Of a stretch of DNA of 64,000 nt, positions 55,907 through 64,000 are shown one piece after another (positions within the stretch are counted from its first letter, which is position 1; the number at the start of each line of letters is the position of its first letter). Under the pieces are notes generated by a model. That model was not told where the DNA came from. It was given only the letters and a program-made list of their open reading frames with translations, and did not search any database. The position numbers and the translations under genes were made by a program. Origin of the DNA: Pectobacterium colocasium (GTDB taxonomy: Bacteria > Pseudomonadota > Gammaproteobacteria > Enterobacterales > Enterobacteriaceae); NCBI RefSeq assembly GCF_020181655.1, contig NZ_CP084032.1, positions 1,364,001-1,428,000 of the forward strand, given 5' to 3'.

Positions 55907-55981
55907 TGGCTGGGGTACCTGGATTCGAACCAGGGAATGCCGGTATCAAAAACCGGTGCCTTACCGCTTGGCGATACCCCA
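55907..55981 (-). tRNA. glnU: tRNA-Gln (TTG)
   Basis: Second tRNA-Gln with anticodon TTG, 75 nt, encoded CCA. Its anticodon stem carries GG-CC where the neighbouring copy has a T-A pair. Part of the Met-Leu-Gln-Gln-Met-Gln operon. Confidence 0.97.
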
Positions 55982-56037
55982 ATCACTACAAAACACTAAC
56001 AGGCTTCGAAAAGCGATGTCAGACCGAGAAGATGATA

Positions 56038-56122
56038 TGGTGCGGGAGGCGAGACTTGAACTCGCACACCTTGCGGCGCCAGAACCTAAATCTGGTGCGT
56101 CTACCAATTTCGCCACTCCCGC
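56038..56122 (-). tRNA. leuW: tRNA-Leu (TAG)
   Basis: An 85-nt class II tRNA with long variable arm. It begins GCGGGAGTGGCGAAATTGG, has anticodon loop TTTAGGT (anticodon TAG, reads CTA/CTG) and encoded CCA. Confidence 0.97.
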
Positions 56123-56130
56123 AAAAAAGA

Positions 56131-56207
56131 TGGTGGCTACGACGGGAATCGAACCTGTGACCCCAGCATTATGAGTGCTGTGCTCTAACCAGCTGAGCTA
56201 CGTAGCC
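56131..56207 (-). tRNA. metT: tRNA-Met (CAT), elongator
   Basis: First gene of the operon, 77 nt, identical to the copy at 55668-55744, with anticodon CAT and encoded CCA. Transcription starts from the promoter a short way upstream. Confidence 0.97.
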
Positions 56208-56245
56208 ATCCTTTCCGCGTCACCTTCATCGGCGTTGCGGGGCGC

Positions 56246-56274
56246 ATTATGCGTAGTTGGCCTAATTGCGTCAA
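56246..56274 (-). promoter_or_regulatory. Promoter of the tRNA operon
   Basis: TTGACG (56269-56274) and CATAAT (56246-56251) are separated by exactly 17 nt on the minus strand. The GC-rich GCGCCCC after the -10 box is the discriminator expected of stringently controlled stable-RNA promoters. Confidence 0.85.
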
Positions 56275-56378
56275 CTAGTTTTTTCCCGAAAAGTGCCCTC
56301 AATGTATCGTTTGTTTGGGTTGTGAACAGTATGGTGAGAAAAACGCCAAAAAGCACGCATTCCCAGTCAATTAAGCGT

Positions 56379-56405
56379 ACAAAAACGGGCCATGAAAGGC
56401 CCGTT
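56379..56405 (-). terminator. Terminator of asnB
   Basis: On the minus strand CGGGCC, loop TTTCAT, GGCCCG and TTTTTG lies about 22 nt after the asnB stop, separating it from the tRNA promoter. Confidence 0.87.
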
Positions 56406-56426
56406 GACTGAAGAAATTAAATCGAA

Positions 56427-58091
56427 TTATTTGTAGGCGGACTGGTGTACGCCAACCGCGCGGCCTGATGGATCATCCAGTTTCTTGAAGGATTCATCCC
56501 ACTCAATCGCTTTCGCAGATGAACAGGCGACGGATGGGCCACCTGGTACGCATTCTGCCGCGCTTGGAACTGGGAACAGCTCTTCGAAGATTTCACGGTA
56601 CAGGTAGGCTTCTTTGGAGCCTGGCGTGTTGTACGGGAAGCGGAAGCGTGCTGTCTCCAACTGCTGATCGGTAACCTGCTGAGCCGCGACTTCTTTCAGC
56701 GTGTCGATCCAGCTGTAGCCCACGCCGTCAGAGAACTGCTCTTTCTGACGCCATGCAACGCTGTGCGGCAGATAGGATTCAAAGCACTCGCGCAGGATGT
56801 GTTTTTCCATCTTGCCGTTGCCGCACATTTTGTCGCGTGGGTTGATGCGCATGGCGACATCGAGGAAGTTCTTGTCCAGGAACGGCACGCGAGCTTCCAC
56901 ACCCCAGGCAGACATCGCTTTGTTGGCGCGTGCGCAGTCATACTGGTGCAGAGCCAGCAGCTTACGCACGGTTTCTTCATGCAGCTCTTTGGCGTTTGGC
57001 GCTTTGTGGAAATAGAGGTAACCGCCAAATACTTCGTCAGAACCTTCGCCAGACAGCACCATCTTGATGCCCATTGCCTTGATTTTACGCGACATCAAGT
57101 ACATCGGTGTTGAGGCACGAATTGTGGTGACGTCATAAGTTTCGATGTGATAAATCACGTCGCGAATTGCATCCAACCCTTCCTGCACGGTGAAATGAAT
57201 TTCGTGGTGCACGGTGCCCAGATGGTCAGCCACTTCCTGCGCCGCTTTCAAATCTGGCGCGCCTTCTAAACCGACGGCGAAGGAGTGCAACTGAGGCCAC
57301 CAGGCTTCGCTGCGCTCGTTGTCTTCTACGCGACGTGCGGCATATTTCTTGGTGATTGCGGAGATAACGGAGGAATCCAGACCACCAGAAAGCAACACGC
57401 CGTAGGGCACGTCAGACATCAGGTGGCTTTTTACCGCTTCTTCCAGCGCATCACGCAACGCTTCTTTATCTGTTTCGTTGTCTTTTACGGCATCGTAGTC
57501 AAACCAGTCACGCTGGTAATATTCGCGGATTTCGCCGTCTTTGCTCCACAGGTAGCTACCTGCCGGGAATTCTTTGATGGTGCGGCACACTGGCACCAGC
57601 GCCTTCATTTCAGAAGCGACGTAGAAGTTACCGTGCTCATCGTAACCCATATACAGCGGGATGATGCCGAGGTGGTCACGACCAATCAGGTAGGCGTCTT
57701 TTTCGCTGTCGTACAGCGCAAAGGCGAACATGCCGCGCAGTTCATCCAGGAATTCAGGGCCTTTTTCCTGATACAACGCCAGAATGACTTCGCAGTCGGA
57801 ACCAGTCTGGAACGCGTAACGGTCACCGTATTGCTGACGCAATGCCTGATGGTTATAAATTTCACCGTTAACGGCCAGAATGTGGGTGCGCTCAGCGTTA
57901 TAAAGCGGCTGTGCGCCCGTGTTGACGTCAACGATAGACAGACGTTCGTGAGCCAGAATCGCTTTGTCGCTGGCATAAACGCCGGACCAGTCTGGCCCGC
58001 GGTGACGCATTAAACGAGACAACTCCAACGCTTTCTTACGCAGTTCAACAGGATCGCTTTTCAGATCAAGCACACCAAAAATAGAACACAT
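56427..58091 (-). CDS. asnB: Asparagine synthase B (glutamine-hydrolysing)
   Basis: Predicted 554-residue enzyme, the E. coli AsnB length. Cys2 of MCSIFGV is the glutaminase nucleophile and RHRGPDWSG lies nearby; the synthetase domain has the PP-loop LLSGGLDSSVIS and VLSGEGSDEVFGGYLYF. The ATG at 58091 makes this cysteine residue 2, as required after Met removal; an in-frame start at 58103 is not used. Standard housekeeping gene, not a lasso-peptide cyclase. Confidence 0.97.
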   Translation of the reverse strand: MCSIFGVLDLKSDPVELRKKALELSRLMRHRGPDWSGVYASDKAILAHERLSIVDVNTGAQPLYNAERTHILAVNGEIYNHQALRQQYGDRYAFQTGSDCEVILALYQEKGPEFLDELRGMFAFALYDSEKDAYLIGRDHLGIIPLYMGYDEHGNFYVASEMKALVPVCRTIKEFPAGSYLWSKDGEIREYYQRDWFDYDAVKDNETDKEALRDALEEAVKSHLMSDVPYGVLLSGGLDSSVISAITKKYAARRVEDNERSEAWWPQLHSFAVGLEGAPDLKAAQEVADHLGTVHHEIHFTVQEGLDAIRDVIYHIETYDVTTIRASTPMYLMSRKIKAMGIKMVLSGEGSDEVFGGYLYFHKAPNAKELHEETVRKLLALHQYDCARANKAMSAWGVEARVPFLDKNFLDVAMRINPRDKMCGNGKMEKHILRECFESYLPHSVAWRQKEQFSDGVGYSWIDTLKEVAAQQVTDQQLETARFRFPYNTPGSKEAYLYREIFEELFPVPSAAECVPGGPSVACSSAKAIEWDESFKKLDDPSGRAVGVHQSAYK

Positions 58092-58294
58092 ACATGACTC
58101 CAAATAATGACAGATTCGACCTCAGTGCCATTGATTTAGCATCAAAGTGCCATAGGAATTCAATATTATTTAATGAAAAAAGCCATTGATGTGGTATTTC
58201 GTTAATTTATTCGGTTTTCTGGTGTGGATTCTTCAAATTCATGAAGAGGAAAGGCCAGATTTTTAGTGATTACATAATCCGGCCAGAAAGGGAA

Positions 58295-59518
58295 TCAGGC
58301 ATTTTCGAGCAATTGCTGTAGCAGCACGCCATTTAGCATCGCCCGTTTGACCAAGGCAAACGCGCCGATCGCGGAAAGATGGTTGAGGCTGGAAATCTCA
58401 ATCGGCAGGTTATGACGAAATTCTTTCAGCACTTGCGTGTTGATACAGCGTTGAATCGCCGGAAGCAGCGTTTTTTCTGCTTCGGTAATTTCACCAGCAA
58501 TCACGACTTTCTGAGGATTGAACAGGTTGATTGCGATGGAAAGCGCTTTACCGAGGTTGATTCCAGCCTGTTCGATCACCTCGCGGGCGAGGGCATCGCC
58601 CCGATTTGCCGCTTTGCAAATGGCAGAAATCGTTACGTTATCCGTAGAAAGCTTGCTGGGATAACCTTGACGCAGCAGATGCTGCACTCGCTGTTCAATA
58701 GCGGCGTTGGCCACGACGGTTTCCAGACAGCCGAAATTGCCGCAGTGGCAGCGATCGCCGAGTGGATCGATCTGAATATGACCGATCTCGCCTACGTTGC
58801 CGTTGCTGCCCAGAAAAATTTGCCCGTTGACGAGAATACCCGCGCCCGTACCGCGATGGACACGTACCAGAATAGAATCCAGTGAGTCGTGGGTGGCACC
58901 GAAATAGTGTTCTGCCAGCGCCAGGCTGCGAATGTCATGACCGACAAAGCTGGTAACGTTGAACTGGCGTTGCAGATTTTCGACCAGTTTCCAGTTATTC
59001 ACGCTGATGTGCGGCATATAGCGAACAATGCCCGCGACGGGATCAACCAGCCCAGGCAGCACAACGGAGATTGCAATGAGTTCGCGAATGCGGCGCTGGT
59101 GGCTGGCGATAAAGCCGACAATCGCCTGAAAAAGCGCGGCTTCCAGCGCTTCCTGCGTTTTCTCTTGCAGGTCGTAATGCGTTTCTTCCAGCGCTTTTCC
59201 CTGTAAATCGTACAGTGCAATGGTCGCGTCGTAACGACCGAGACGGACGGCGATAGAATGGAAAGGGCGGTTTTCGGTGATAATCGAAATGGCGCGTCTA
59301 CCGCCGGTAGAAGCCTGCTGATCGACTTCTTTGATGAGCCCGCGTTCCAGAAGCTGGCGGGTGATTTTTGTGACGCTGGCAGGCGCAAGCTGGCTCTGTT
59401 CTGCTATCTGAATGCGTGAGATTGGTCCTTGCTGGTCAATCAGGCGGTAAACCACCGCGCTGTTTAATTGCTTAACCAGATCGACATTCCCTATCTGCGC
59501 CTGTCCGCCTGTGGTCAT
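58295..59518 (-). CDS. nagC: N-acetylglucosamine repressor NagC
   Basis: Predicted 407-residue ROK-family regulator. An N-terminal helix-turn-helix (GPISRIQIAEQSQLAPASVTKI) is followed by the ROK fold with zinc motif CHCGNFGCLE and the sugar-binding GEIGHIQ. It represses nag genes and responds to GlcNAc-6-phosphate. It is last of the nagBAC run; nagD, which follows it in E. coli, is missing, leaving a 203-bp gap to asnB. Confidence 0.96.
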   Translation of the reverse strand: MTTGGQAQIGNVDLVKQLNSAVVYRLIDQQGPISRIQIAEQSQLAPASVTKITRQLLERGLIKEVDQQASTGGRRAISIITENRPFHSIAVRLGRYDATIALYDLQGKALEETHYDLQEKTQEALEAALFQAIVGFIASHQRRIRELIAISVVLPGLVDPVAGIVRYMPHISVNNWKLVENLQRQFNVTSFVGHDIRSLALAEHYFGATHDSLDSILVRVHRGTGAGILVNGQIFLGSNGNVGEIGHIQIDPLGDRCHCGNFGCLETVVANAAIEQRVQHLLRQGYPSKLSTDNVTISAICKAANRGDALAREVIEQAGINLGKALSIAINLFNPQKVVIAGEITEAEKTLLPAIQRCINTQVLKEFRHNLPIEISSLNHLSAIGAFALVKRAMLNGVLLQQLLENA

Positions 59519-59642
59519 GAAAAAGTTACTCGCTTCTTTAGGTATAAACGCAGAGATAAATGCGTCGTCTTCGTCAACATGGAGTAAATCTGATCTCGGT
59601 TTACCCCACGCATTTCCGCTTTACCCCAAGACGTTTTTCACT

Positions 59643-60791
59643 TTATCCCCAAACCGGGTTACCGTTAACAAACGTCTTGAGAATGTGATAGTCACGGTCA
59701 AAGGCGGTCAGGTTGGCCACTTTACCGCTTTCAATACTGCCTAACTGCTTATCGACGCCGATGGCGCGTGCGGGATAGAGTGTCGCCATTCGAATGGCTT
59801 CATCCAGCGCGATACCCGCATGTTCGACGCTATTACGCACGGCTTCAATCATGGTCAGTGCAGAACCGCTCAGCGTGCCGTGCTCATCGACACAAATGCC
59901 ATCACGGTAGTATATGGTTTTACCAGCAAAAATGAATTGGTCAATATCTGCCCCCGCCGGTGCGGTAGCGTCGGTAACCAGCACCAGCTTATCGCCCTTG
60001 ATACGTTTACTATTGCGAATGTTGGCCCAGTCAACGTGTCGCCCATCCGCGATAATACCGCAATAGACTTCTGGGGCATCGTAAATTGCGCCGACTAAAC
60101 CGGGTTCGCGGCCAGTCAGATATGGCATGGCGTTGAACAGGTGAGTTGCGAAACGAATACCAGCGGCAAAGCCCTGCTTCGCCTGTTCCCAGGTCGCGTT
60201 AGAATGCCCGGCAGAGACGATAATACCCGCAGTCGTTAGCTGACGGATAACCGACGGTTCGACTTCCTCTGGCGCCAGCGTGACTTTTGTAATGGCGTCT
60301 GCGTTAGCGCACAGAAAGTCGACGAGCGCTTGCGTGGGCTGGCGAATAAAGGCGGGGTCATGTGTACCTTTCTTTATCACGTTTAGCCACGGGCCTTCGA
60401 GATGCAGCCCCAGCGCCTGATGCTTATTCTGCGCCAGCCAGTCTCTCATCACATCAATGCTGTGCTTCATGAACGCATCGCTGGAGGTAATCAGCGTAGG
60501 TAAAAAGCTGGTACAGCCTGAACGCTGGTTTGCCTGCTGCATGATCTCCAGTGTTTTGACGGAGATCGTGTCCAGCGAGTCGTTGAATTGCACGCCGCCG
60601 CAGCCGTTCAACTGGAGGTCGATAAACCCCGGCGCGAGGAACGTACCGTGCAGGTCGTGTTGTTCAATGCCGGGAGGGAGCTCGGCAAGTGGGCAGACTC
60701 GCTCGATCAGCCCATCGGCAATCACGACGGCGTGATTGTCCAGAATCTGATGGCCGGTGAAAATCCGGCTGTGGGTTAACGCGTACATCAT
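59643..60791 (-). CDS. nagA: N-acetylglucosamine-6-phosphate deacetylase
   Basis: Predicted 382-residue amidohydrolase, as in E. coli. It removes acetate from GlcNAc-6-phosphate. Active-site segments are [52 protein letters not shown] and [11 protein letters not shown] (catalytic Asp). The first two codons are both ATG behind GGGAGTCG, so 60788 is also possible. Confidence 0.97.
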   Translation of the reverse strand: MMYALTHSRIFTGHQILDNHAVVIADGLIERVCPLAELPPGIEQHDLHGTFLAPGFIDLQLNGCGGVQFNDSLDTISVKTLEIMQQANQRSGCTSFLPTLITSSDAFMKHSIDVMRDWLAQNKHQALGLHLEGPWLNVIKKGTHDPAFIRQPTQALVDFLCANADAITKVTLAPEEVEPSVIRQLTTAGIIVSAGHSNATWEQAKQGFAAGIRFATHLFNAMPYLTGREPGLVGAIYDAPEVYCGIIADGRHVDWANIRNSKRIKGDKLVLVTDATAPAGADIDQFIFAGKTIYYRDGICVDEHGTLSGSALTMIEAVRNSVEHAGIALDEAIRMATLYPARAIGVDKQLGSIESGKVANLTAFDRDYHILKTFVNGNPVWG

Positions 60792-60807
60792 CGACTCCCG
60801 CGATCGG

Positions 60808-61608
60808 TTAGAGATTCTTCATACTTTCCGTTTCTAACTCACGGAAATATTTAACAGTTTTTACCTTCAGCTCCATCGTGGAAGGTTCATCACACACCAT
60901 GATGGCTTTGGCATGAAGCTGCAAACAGCTGATCGTCCACATATGGTTAACGTTGCCTTCTACTGCAGCCTGTAGTGCCTGCGCTTTGTTGCGACCGGTC
61001 ACCAGAATCATCACTTCTTCGGCATCCAGTAACGTACCAACGCCAACGGTCAGCGCAAATTTAGGCACCAGACTGACGTCCCCGCCAAAGAAGCGGGAAT
61101 TCGCGATACGGGTTTCTTCCGTCAGCGTTTTAATGCGAGTGCGGGAAGCCAGAGAGGAGGCGGGCTCATTGAAGGCGATATGTCCATCATTACCCACGCC
61201 GCCCATGAAAAGATGAATTTTTCCGTAGGACTTTATTTTCTCTTCATAACGGCGACATTCTGCTGTGGTGTCTTCTGCGTTGCCGTTCAACAGGTTAATG
61301 TTTTCACGCGGAATATCAATGTGATTGAAAAAATTCTGATGCATGAAGGTATGATAGCTTTCTGGGTGGTCGGTCGGCAGACCGACGTATTCATCCATAT
61401 TGAAGGTGACAACGTGTTTGAAGCTCACCAGGCCAGCCTGGTGCATGGCGACCAGCGATTTGTAGGCCTCCAACGGTGAGCTGCCTGTCGGTAGCCCAAG
61501 AATAAAAGGGCGCTCTGCGCTGGGGTTGAAAGCGTTAATCTTCTCAACGATGTGGCGGGCGGCCCATTTTCCGACGTCGGCGGCGGTAGTTAAGGGAATA
61601 AGTCTCAT
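60808..61608 (-). CDS. nagB: Glucosamine-6-phosphate deaminase
   Basis: Predicted 266-residue enzyme, the E. coli length, which turns glucosamine-6-phosphate into fructose-6-phosphate and ammonia. Motifs are [31 protein letters not shown] (catalytic Asp), [13 protein letters not shown] (catalytic His) and the allosteric-site residues near SLASRTR. It is first of nagBAC and divergent from nagE. Confidence 0.97.
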   Translation of the reverse strand: MRLIPLTTAADVGKWAARHIVEKINAFNPSAERPFILGLPTGSSPLEAYKSLVAMHQAGLVSFKHVVTFNMDEYVGLPTDHPESYHTFMHQNFFNHIDIPRENINLLNGNAEDTTAECRRYEEKIKSYGKIHLFMGGVGNDGHIAFNEPASSLASRTRIKTLTEETRIANSRFFGGDVSLVPKFALTVGVGTLLDAEEVMILVTGRNKAQALQAAVEGNVNHMWTISCLQLHAKAIMVCDEPSTMELKVKTVKYFRELETESMKNL

Positions 61609-61967
61609 CAGCGCTCTCCTGGTTTTAAGTGGAATAAATTGCGTTATTGCGTCAATCGCGCCAGCTGCGCGTTTTGTCTATGCATTAAAATTAGTCTACT
61701 CCGTTTTTTTTAATCTTGAAATAAGTTGGGGTTTTATTCAGGTATAAACTTTTAATATGCAGTTTTTTGGTGATTTTTATCACATAATTATGGGGTTTAA
61801 TTTGTGTAGCGAATTATTTTTCTTACACTCCCCCTAGGAGCCACCGCTGCCATGTTTTCTCGACAATGCAGTTTTTCGACGGCGACGCTCTTCGGCAGTG
61901 AAATTTATTGGCAGGTTTGTTTGCCCCACAACATTTCATTTACCTCGCAAAGGTAAGAGAGGGAAAA
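61609..61967. promoter_or_regulatory. 359-bp divergent nagB/nagE control region
   Basis: Gene-free. In E. coli the divergent promoters are held by NagC looping and CRP. A CRP-like site is listed separately. TTTTTTTTAATCTT near 61703 and GAATTATTTTTCTTACAC near 61810 are AT-rich tracts that could be NagC operators, but I cannot fix their limits. The nagE GTG is preceded by GAGAGGGAAAA. Confidence 0.55.
61769..61784. promoter_or_regulatory. CRP-like site in the nag control region
   Basis: GGTGATTTTTATCACA matches the CRP consensus TGTGA-N6-TCACA with one mismatch in the left arm. Its place about 180 bp upstream of nagE and 160 bp from nagB fits dual activation. Confidence 0.7.
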
Positions 61968-63464
61968 GTGAGTACTCTGAGCTATTTACAAAAAGTCGGT
62001 CGGGCATTGATGGTGCCTGTCGCGACGCTGCCTGCTGCCGCTATCCTGATGGGGATAGGTTACTGGATTGATCCGGTTGGCTGGGGAAGCGAGAACGCGC
62101 TGGCCGCGCTCCTCATTAAATCGGGCGAAGCCATTATCGGGCATATGGCGGTGTTGTTTGCCGTCGGTGTCGCGTACGGTATGTCGAAAGATAAAGACGG
62201 TGCGGCGGCATTGACCGGCTTTGTCGGCTATCTGGTGCTGACCACGCTGTGTTCACCGGCCGTTGTCGCCATGATCCAACGGATCCCTGTTGAACAGGTG
62301 CCCGCTGCGTTTGGCAAGATTGAAAACCAGTTCATCGGGATTCTGGTTGGTGTGATGTCGGCCGAACTGTATAACCGCTTTAGTCAGGTTGAACTGCCTA
62401 AGGCGCTGTCGTTCTTCAGCGGACGCCGTTTGGTCCCGATTCTGGTTTCTTTCCTGATGATTCTGGTGGCGTTCATTTTAATGTACGTCTGGCCAGTGAT
62501 TTACAACGCGCTGGTGTCGTTCGGTGAACATATCCAACAGTTGGGATCGGTTGGTGCCGGGGTTTATGCCTTCTTTAACCGCTTACTGATTCCTGTTGGG
62601 TTGCACCACGCGCTGAACTCGGTGTTCTGGTTCGATGTCGCGGGCATCAACGATATTCCTAACTTCCTGGCTGGCCAGCAATCTATTGATTCAGGCAAAG
62701 CCGTAGTGGGGATCACCGGACGTTATCAGGCGGGCTTCTTCCCGATTATGATGTTCGGCCTGCCGGGAGCGGCGCTGGCGATTTATCACTGCGCCCGCCC
62801 TGAGAACAAAAGCAAAGTGGCAGGGATCATGTTGGCAGCGGCATTTGCCTCCTTCTTCACCGGGATCACCGAGCCGCTGGAGTTCTCATTCATGTTTGTG
62901 GCACCGGTGCTGTATTTCCTGCATGCGCTGCTGACGGGTTTTTCCGTCTTTATCGCGGCCAGTATGCATTGGATTGCCGGTTTTGGATTCAGTGCTGGTC
63001 TGGTGGATATGGTGCTGTCCTCGCGTAATCCGTTGGCCACCCAGTGGTACATGCTGCTTGTTCAGGGACTGGCATTCTTCGTCATTTACTATGTGGTGTT
63101 CCGCTTTACCATTACGCGCTTCAATCTGTTAACGCCGGGGCGTGAACTGGCCGTGAGCGGTAGCGAAGCTGATGGATATGATGTGAGTACCGCGACTGCG
63201 AGCGAGAAATCAGGCGATGCAGCGGCACTGGCGCGGGGTTACTTGCAGGCACTGGGCGGTAAAGCCAACCTGATCGGCATTGATGCCTGTATCACACGCT
63301 TGCGTTTGAATGTGGCTGATTCTTCTCTGGTTGACGATGCTCAGGCGAAGCGTCTTGGTGCGGCGGGCGTGATTCGTCTGAATAAACAAAGTGTACAGAT
63401 TGTTGTGGGTACACAGGCCGAATCGATAGCAACCGCACTGAAAGCGGAGCAGAGTAAGGCGTAA
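61968..63464 (+). CDS. nagE: N-acetylglucosamine PTS permease IICB (NagE without IIA)
   Basis: Predicted 498-residue PTS permease. The IIC domain has about ten helices (GRALMVPVATLPAAAILMGIGY at the start, HHALNSVFW, GITEPLEFSFMF), followed by a IIB domain with the phosphorylated Cys in LIGIDACITRLRL. E. coli NagE has 648 residues with a fused IIA domain; here the protein stops after IIB. It must receive phosphate from a separate EIIA, likely Crr. The GTG at 61968 has GAGAGGG upstream; an in-frame start at 61908 lacks it. Confidence 0.93.
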   Translation: MSTLSYLQKVGRALMVPVATLPAAAILMGIGYWIDPVGWGSENALAALLIKSGEAIIGHMAVLFAVGVAYGMSKDKDGAAALTGFVGYLVLTTLCSPAVVAMIQRIPVEQVPAAFGKIENQFIGILVGVMSAELYNRFSQVELPKALSFFSGRRLVPILVSFLMILVAFILMYVWPVIYNALVSFGEHIQQLGSVGAGVYAFFNRLLIPVGLHHALNSVFWFDVAGINDIPNFLAGQQSIDSGKAVVGITGRYQAGFFPIMMFGLPGAALAIYHCARPENKSKVAGIMLAAAFASFFTGITEPLEFSFMFVAPVLYFLHALLTGFSVFIAASMHWIAGFGFSAGLVDMVLSSRNPLATQWYMLLVQGLAFFVIYYVVFRFTITRFNLLTPGRELAVSGSEADGYDVSTATASEKSGDAAALARGYLQALGGKANLIGIDACITRLRLNVADSSLVDDAQAKRLGAAGVIRLNKQSVQIVVGTQAESIATALKAEQSKA

Positions 63465-63494
63465 CATAACGGCGCTATGCTGATGAAATTGATA

Positions 63495-63524
63495 GGGCGA
63501 GATAGTAATCTCGCCCTTTTTTTT
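63495..63524 (+). terminator. Terminator after nagE
   Basis: GGGCGAGAT, loop AGTA, ATCTCGCCC and an eight-T tract lies 31 nt after the nagE stop and before glnS. Confidence 0.94.
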
Positions 63525-63620
63525 CGTTATGAATAATTAAATGAAACTAACGGTTGTTTCCCAGCGTAGCTTGTTGGATCATTGTCGGTTATACGTCGTT
63601 TTAGCATTGAGGAATGAAGA

Positions 63621-64000
63621 ATGAGTGAGGCTGAAGCCCGCCCAACCAACTTTATCCGTCAGATTATCGATGAAGATCTGGCGTCCGGTAAGCATGACCA
63701 TATTCAGACGCGTTTCCCGCCAGAGCCGAACGGCTATCTGCATATTGGGCATGCCAAGTCTATTTGCCTGAATTTTGGTATCGCGCGTGACTACCAGGGG
63801 CAATGCAACCTGCGTTTTGACGACACCAACCCGGTAAAAGAAGATATCGAGTACGTTGAGTCGATCAAACGTGACGTCGAGTGGCTGGGTTTTTCATGGA
63901 GCGGTGACGTTCGCTATTCTTCTGATTACTTCGATCAACTGCATGCGTATGCGGTTGAGCTGATCGGTAAAGGGCTGGCTTACGTTGATGAACTGACGCC
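63621..64000 (+). CDS. glnS: Glutaminyl-tRNA synthetase (partial, 5' end)
   Basis: The first 126 residues of GlnS are present, running off the window. It is a class I synthetase; the HIGH motif is [16 protein letters not shown], followed by [18 protein letters not shown]. The ATG at 63621 follows GAGGAATGAAG. The nagE-glnS order is as in E. coli. Confidence 0.97.

Noticed and set aside
56427..58091. asnB as a lasso-peptide cyclase belonging to the peptide locus
   Set aside because: It is full-length, highly like E. coli AsnB with Cys2 glutaminase intact, 42 kb away and in its normal syntenic place.

Overview
The window is chromosomal DNA of an enterobacterium outside the Escherichia/Salmonella group, most probably a soft-rot Pectobacteriaceae member (Pectobacterium-like). 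The basis is the near-complete E. coli-type gene order from dapE to glnS, protein sequences that closely resemble but are not identical to E. coli, an ERIC element, and accessory inserts that E. coli lacks at these places. The genus is an inference; the family-level placement is firm.

Region 1 (1-14,843) is accessory and is the most interesting part. A minus-strand operon encodes an ECF sigma factor, a FecR-type sensor, a dedicated TonB-ExbB-ExbD motor, a TldE/TldD protease pair and a thioredoxin-fold protein (partial at the window edge). Divergent from it, on the plus strand, are a TonB-dependent receptor with an N-terminal signalling (STN) domain, an SbmA/YddA/BclA-type ABC transporter and an exported S9 prolyl-oligopeptidase-family enzyme. 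Together they look like a self-regulated system that senses, imports and dismantles a peptide natural product, possibly a lasso or azole-type peptide. No biosynthesis genes are present.

Region 2 (14,840-19,629) holds an SMC-like AAA ATPase, a small membrane protein broken by a homopolymer frameshift, a large subtilase autotransporter with a lipobox, and a DUF1272 zinc protein.

Region 3 (19,716-24,785) carries ypfN, a VanY-like M15 peptidase, dapE, yffB, the 19-residue ypfM, an Asp/Glu racemase, cspE, crcB behind a fluoride riboswitch, and tatE.

Region 4 (24,868-47,539) is the conserved cell-envelope and housekeeping block: lipA, lipB, ybeD, dacA, rlpA, mrdB, mrdA, rlmH, rsfS, nadD, holA, lptE, leuS, ybeL, gltIJKL (with an SroC-like sRNA), lnt, ybeX, ybeY, ybeZ. 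It covers lipoylation, peptidoglycan elongation, lipoprotein acylation, NAD synthesis, ribosome maturation and glutamate/aspartate uptake. Several genes appear to start with TTG.

Region 5 (47,821-58,091) contains an ISL3-family insertion with an 8-bp target duplication, miaB, an ERIC repeat, ubiF, a secreted hypothetical protein, and a 2.7-kb AT-rich insert bounded by 25-bp repeats. That insert carries an AIPR-family abortive-infection gene and abuts the terminator of a six-gene Met-Leu-Gln-Gln-Met-Gln tRNA operon. asnB follows.

Region 6 (58,295-64,000) is the N-acetylglucosamine regulon: nagC, nagA and nagB, divergent from nagE, which lacks the usual IIA domain. The start of glnS closes the window.
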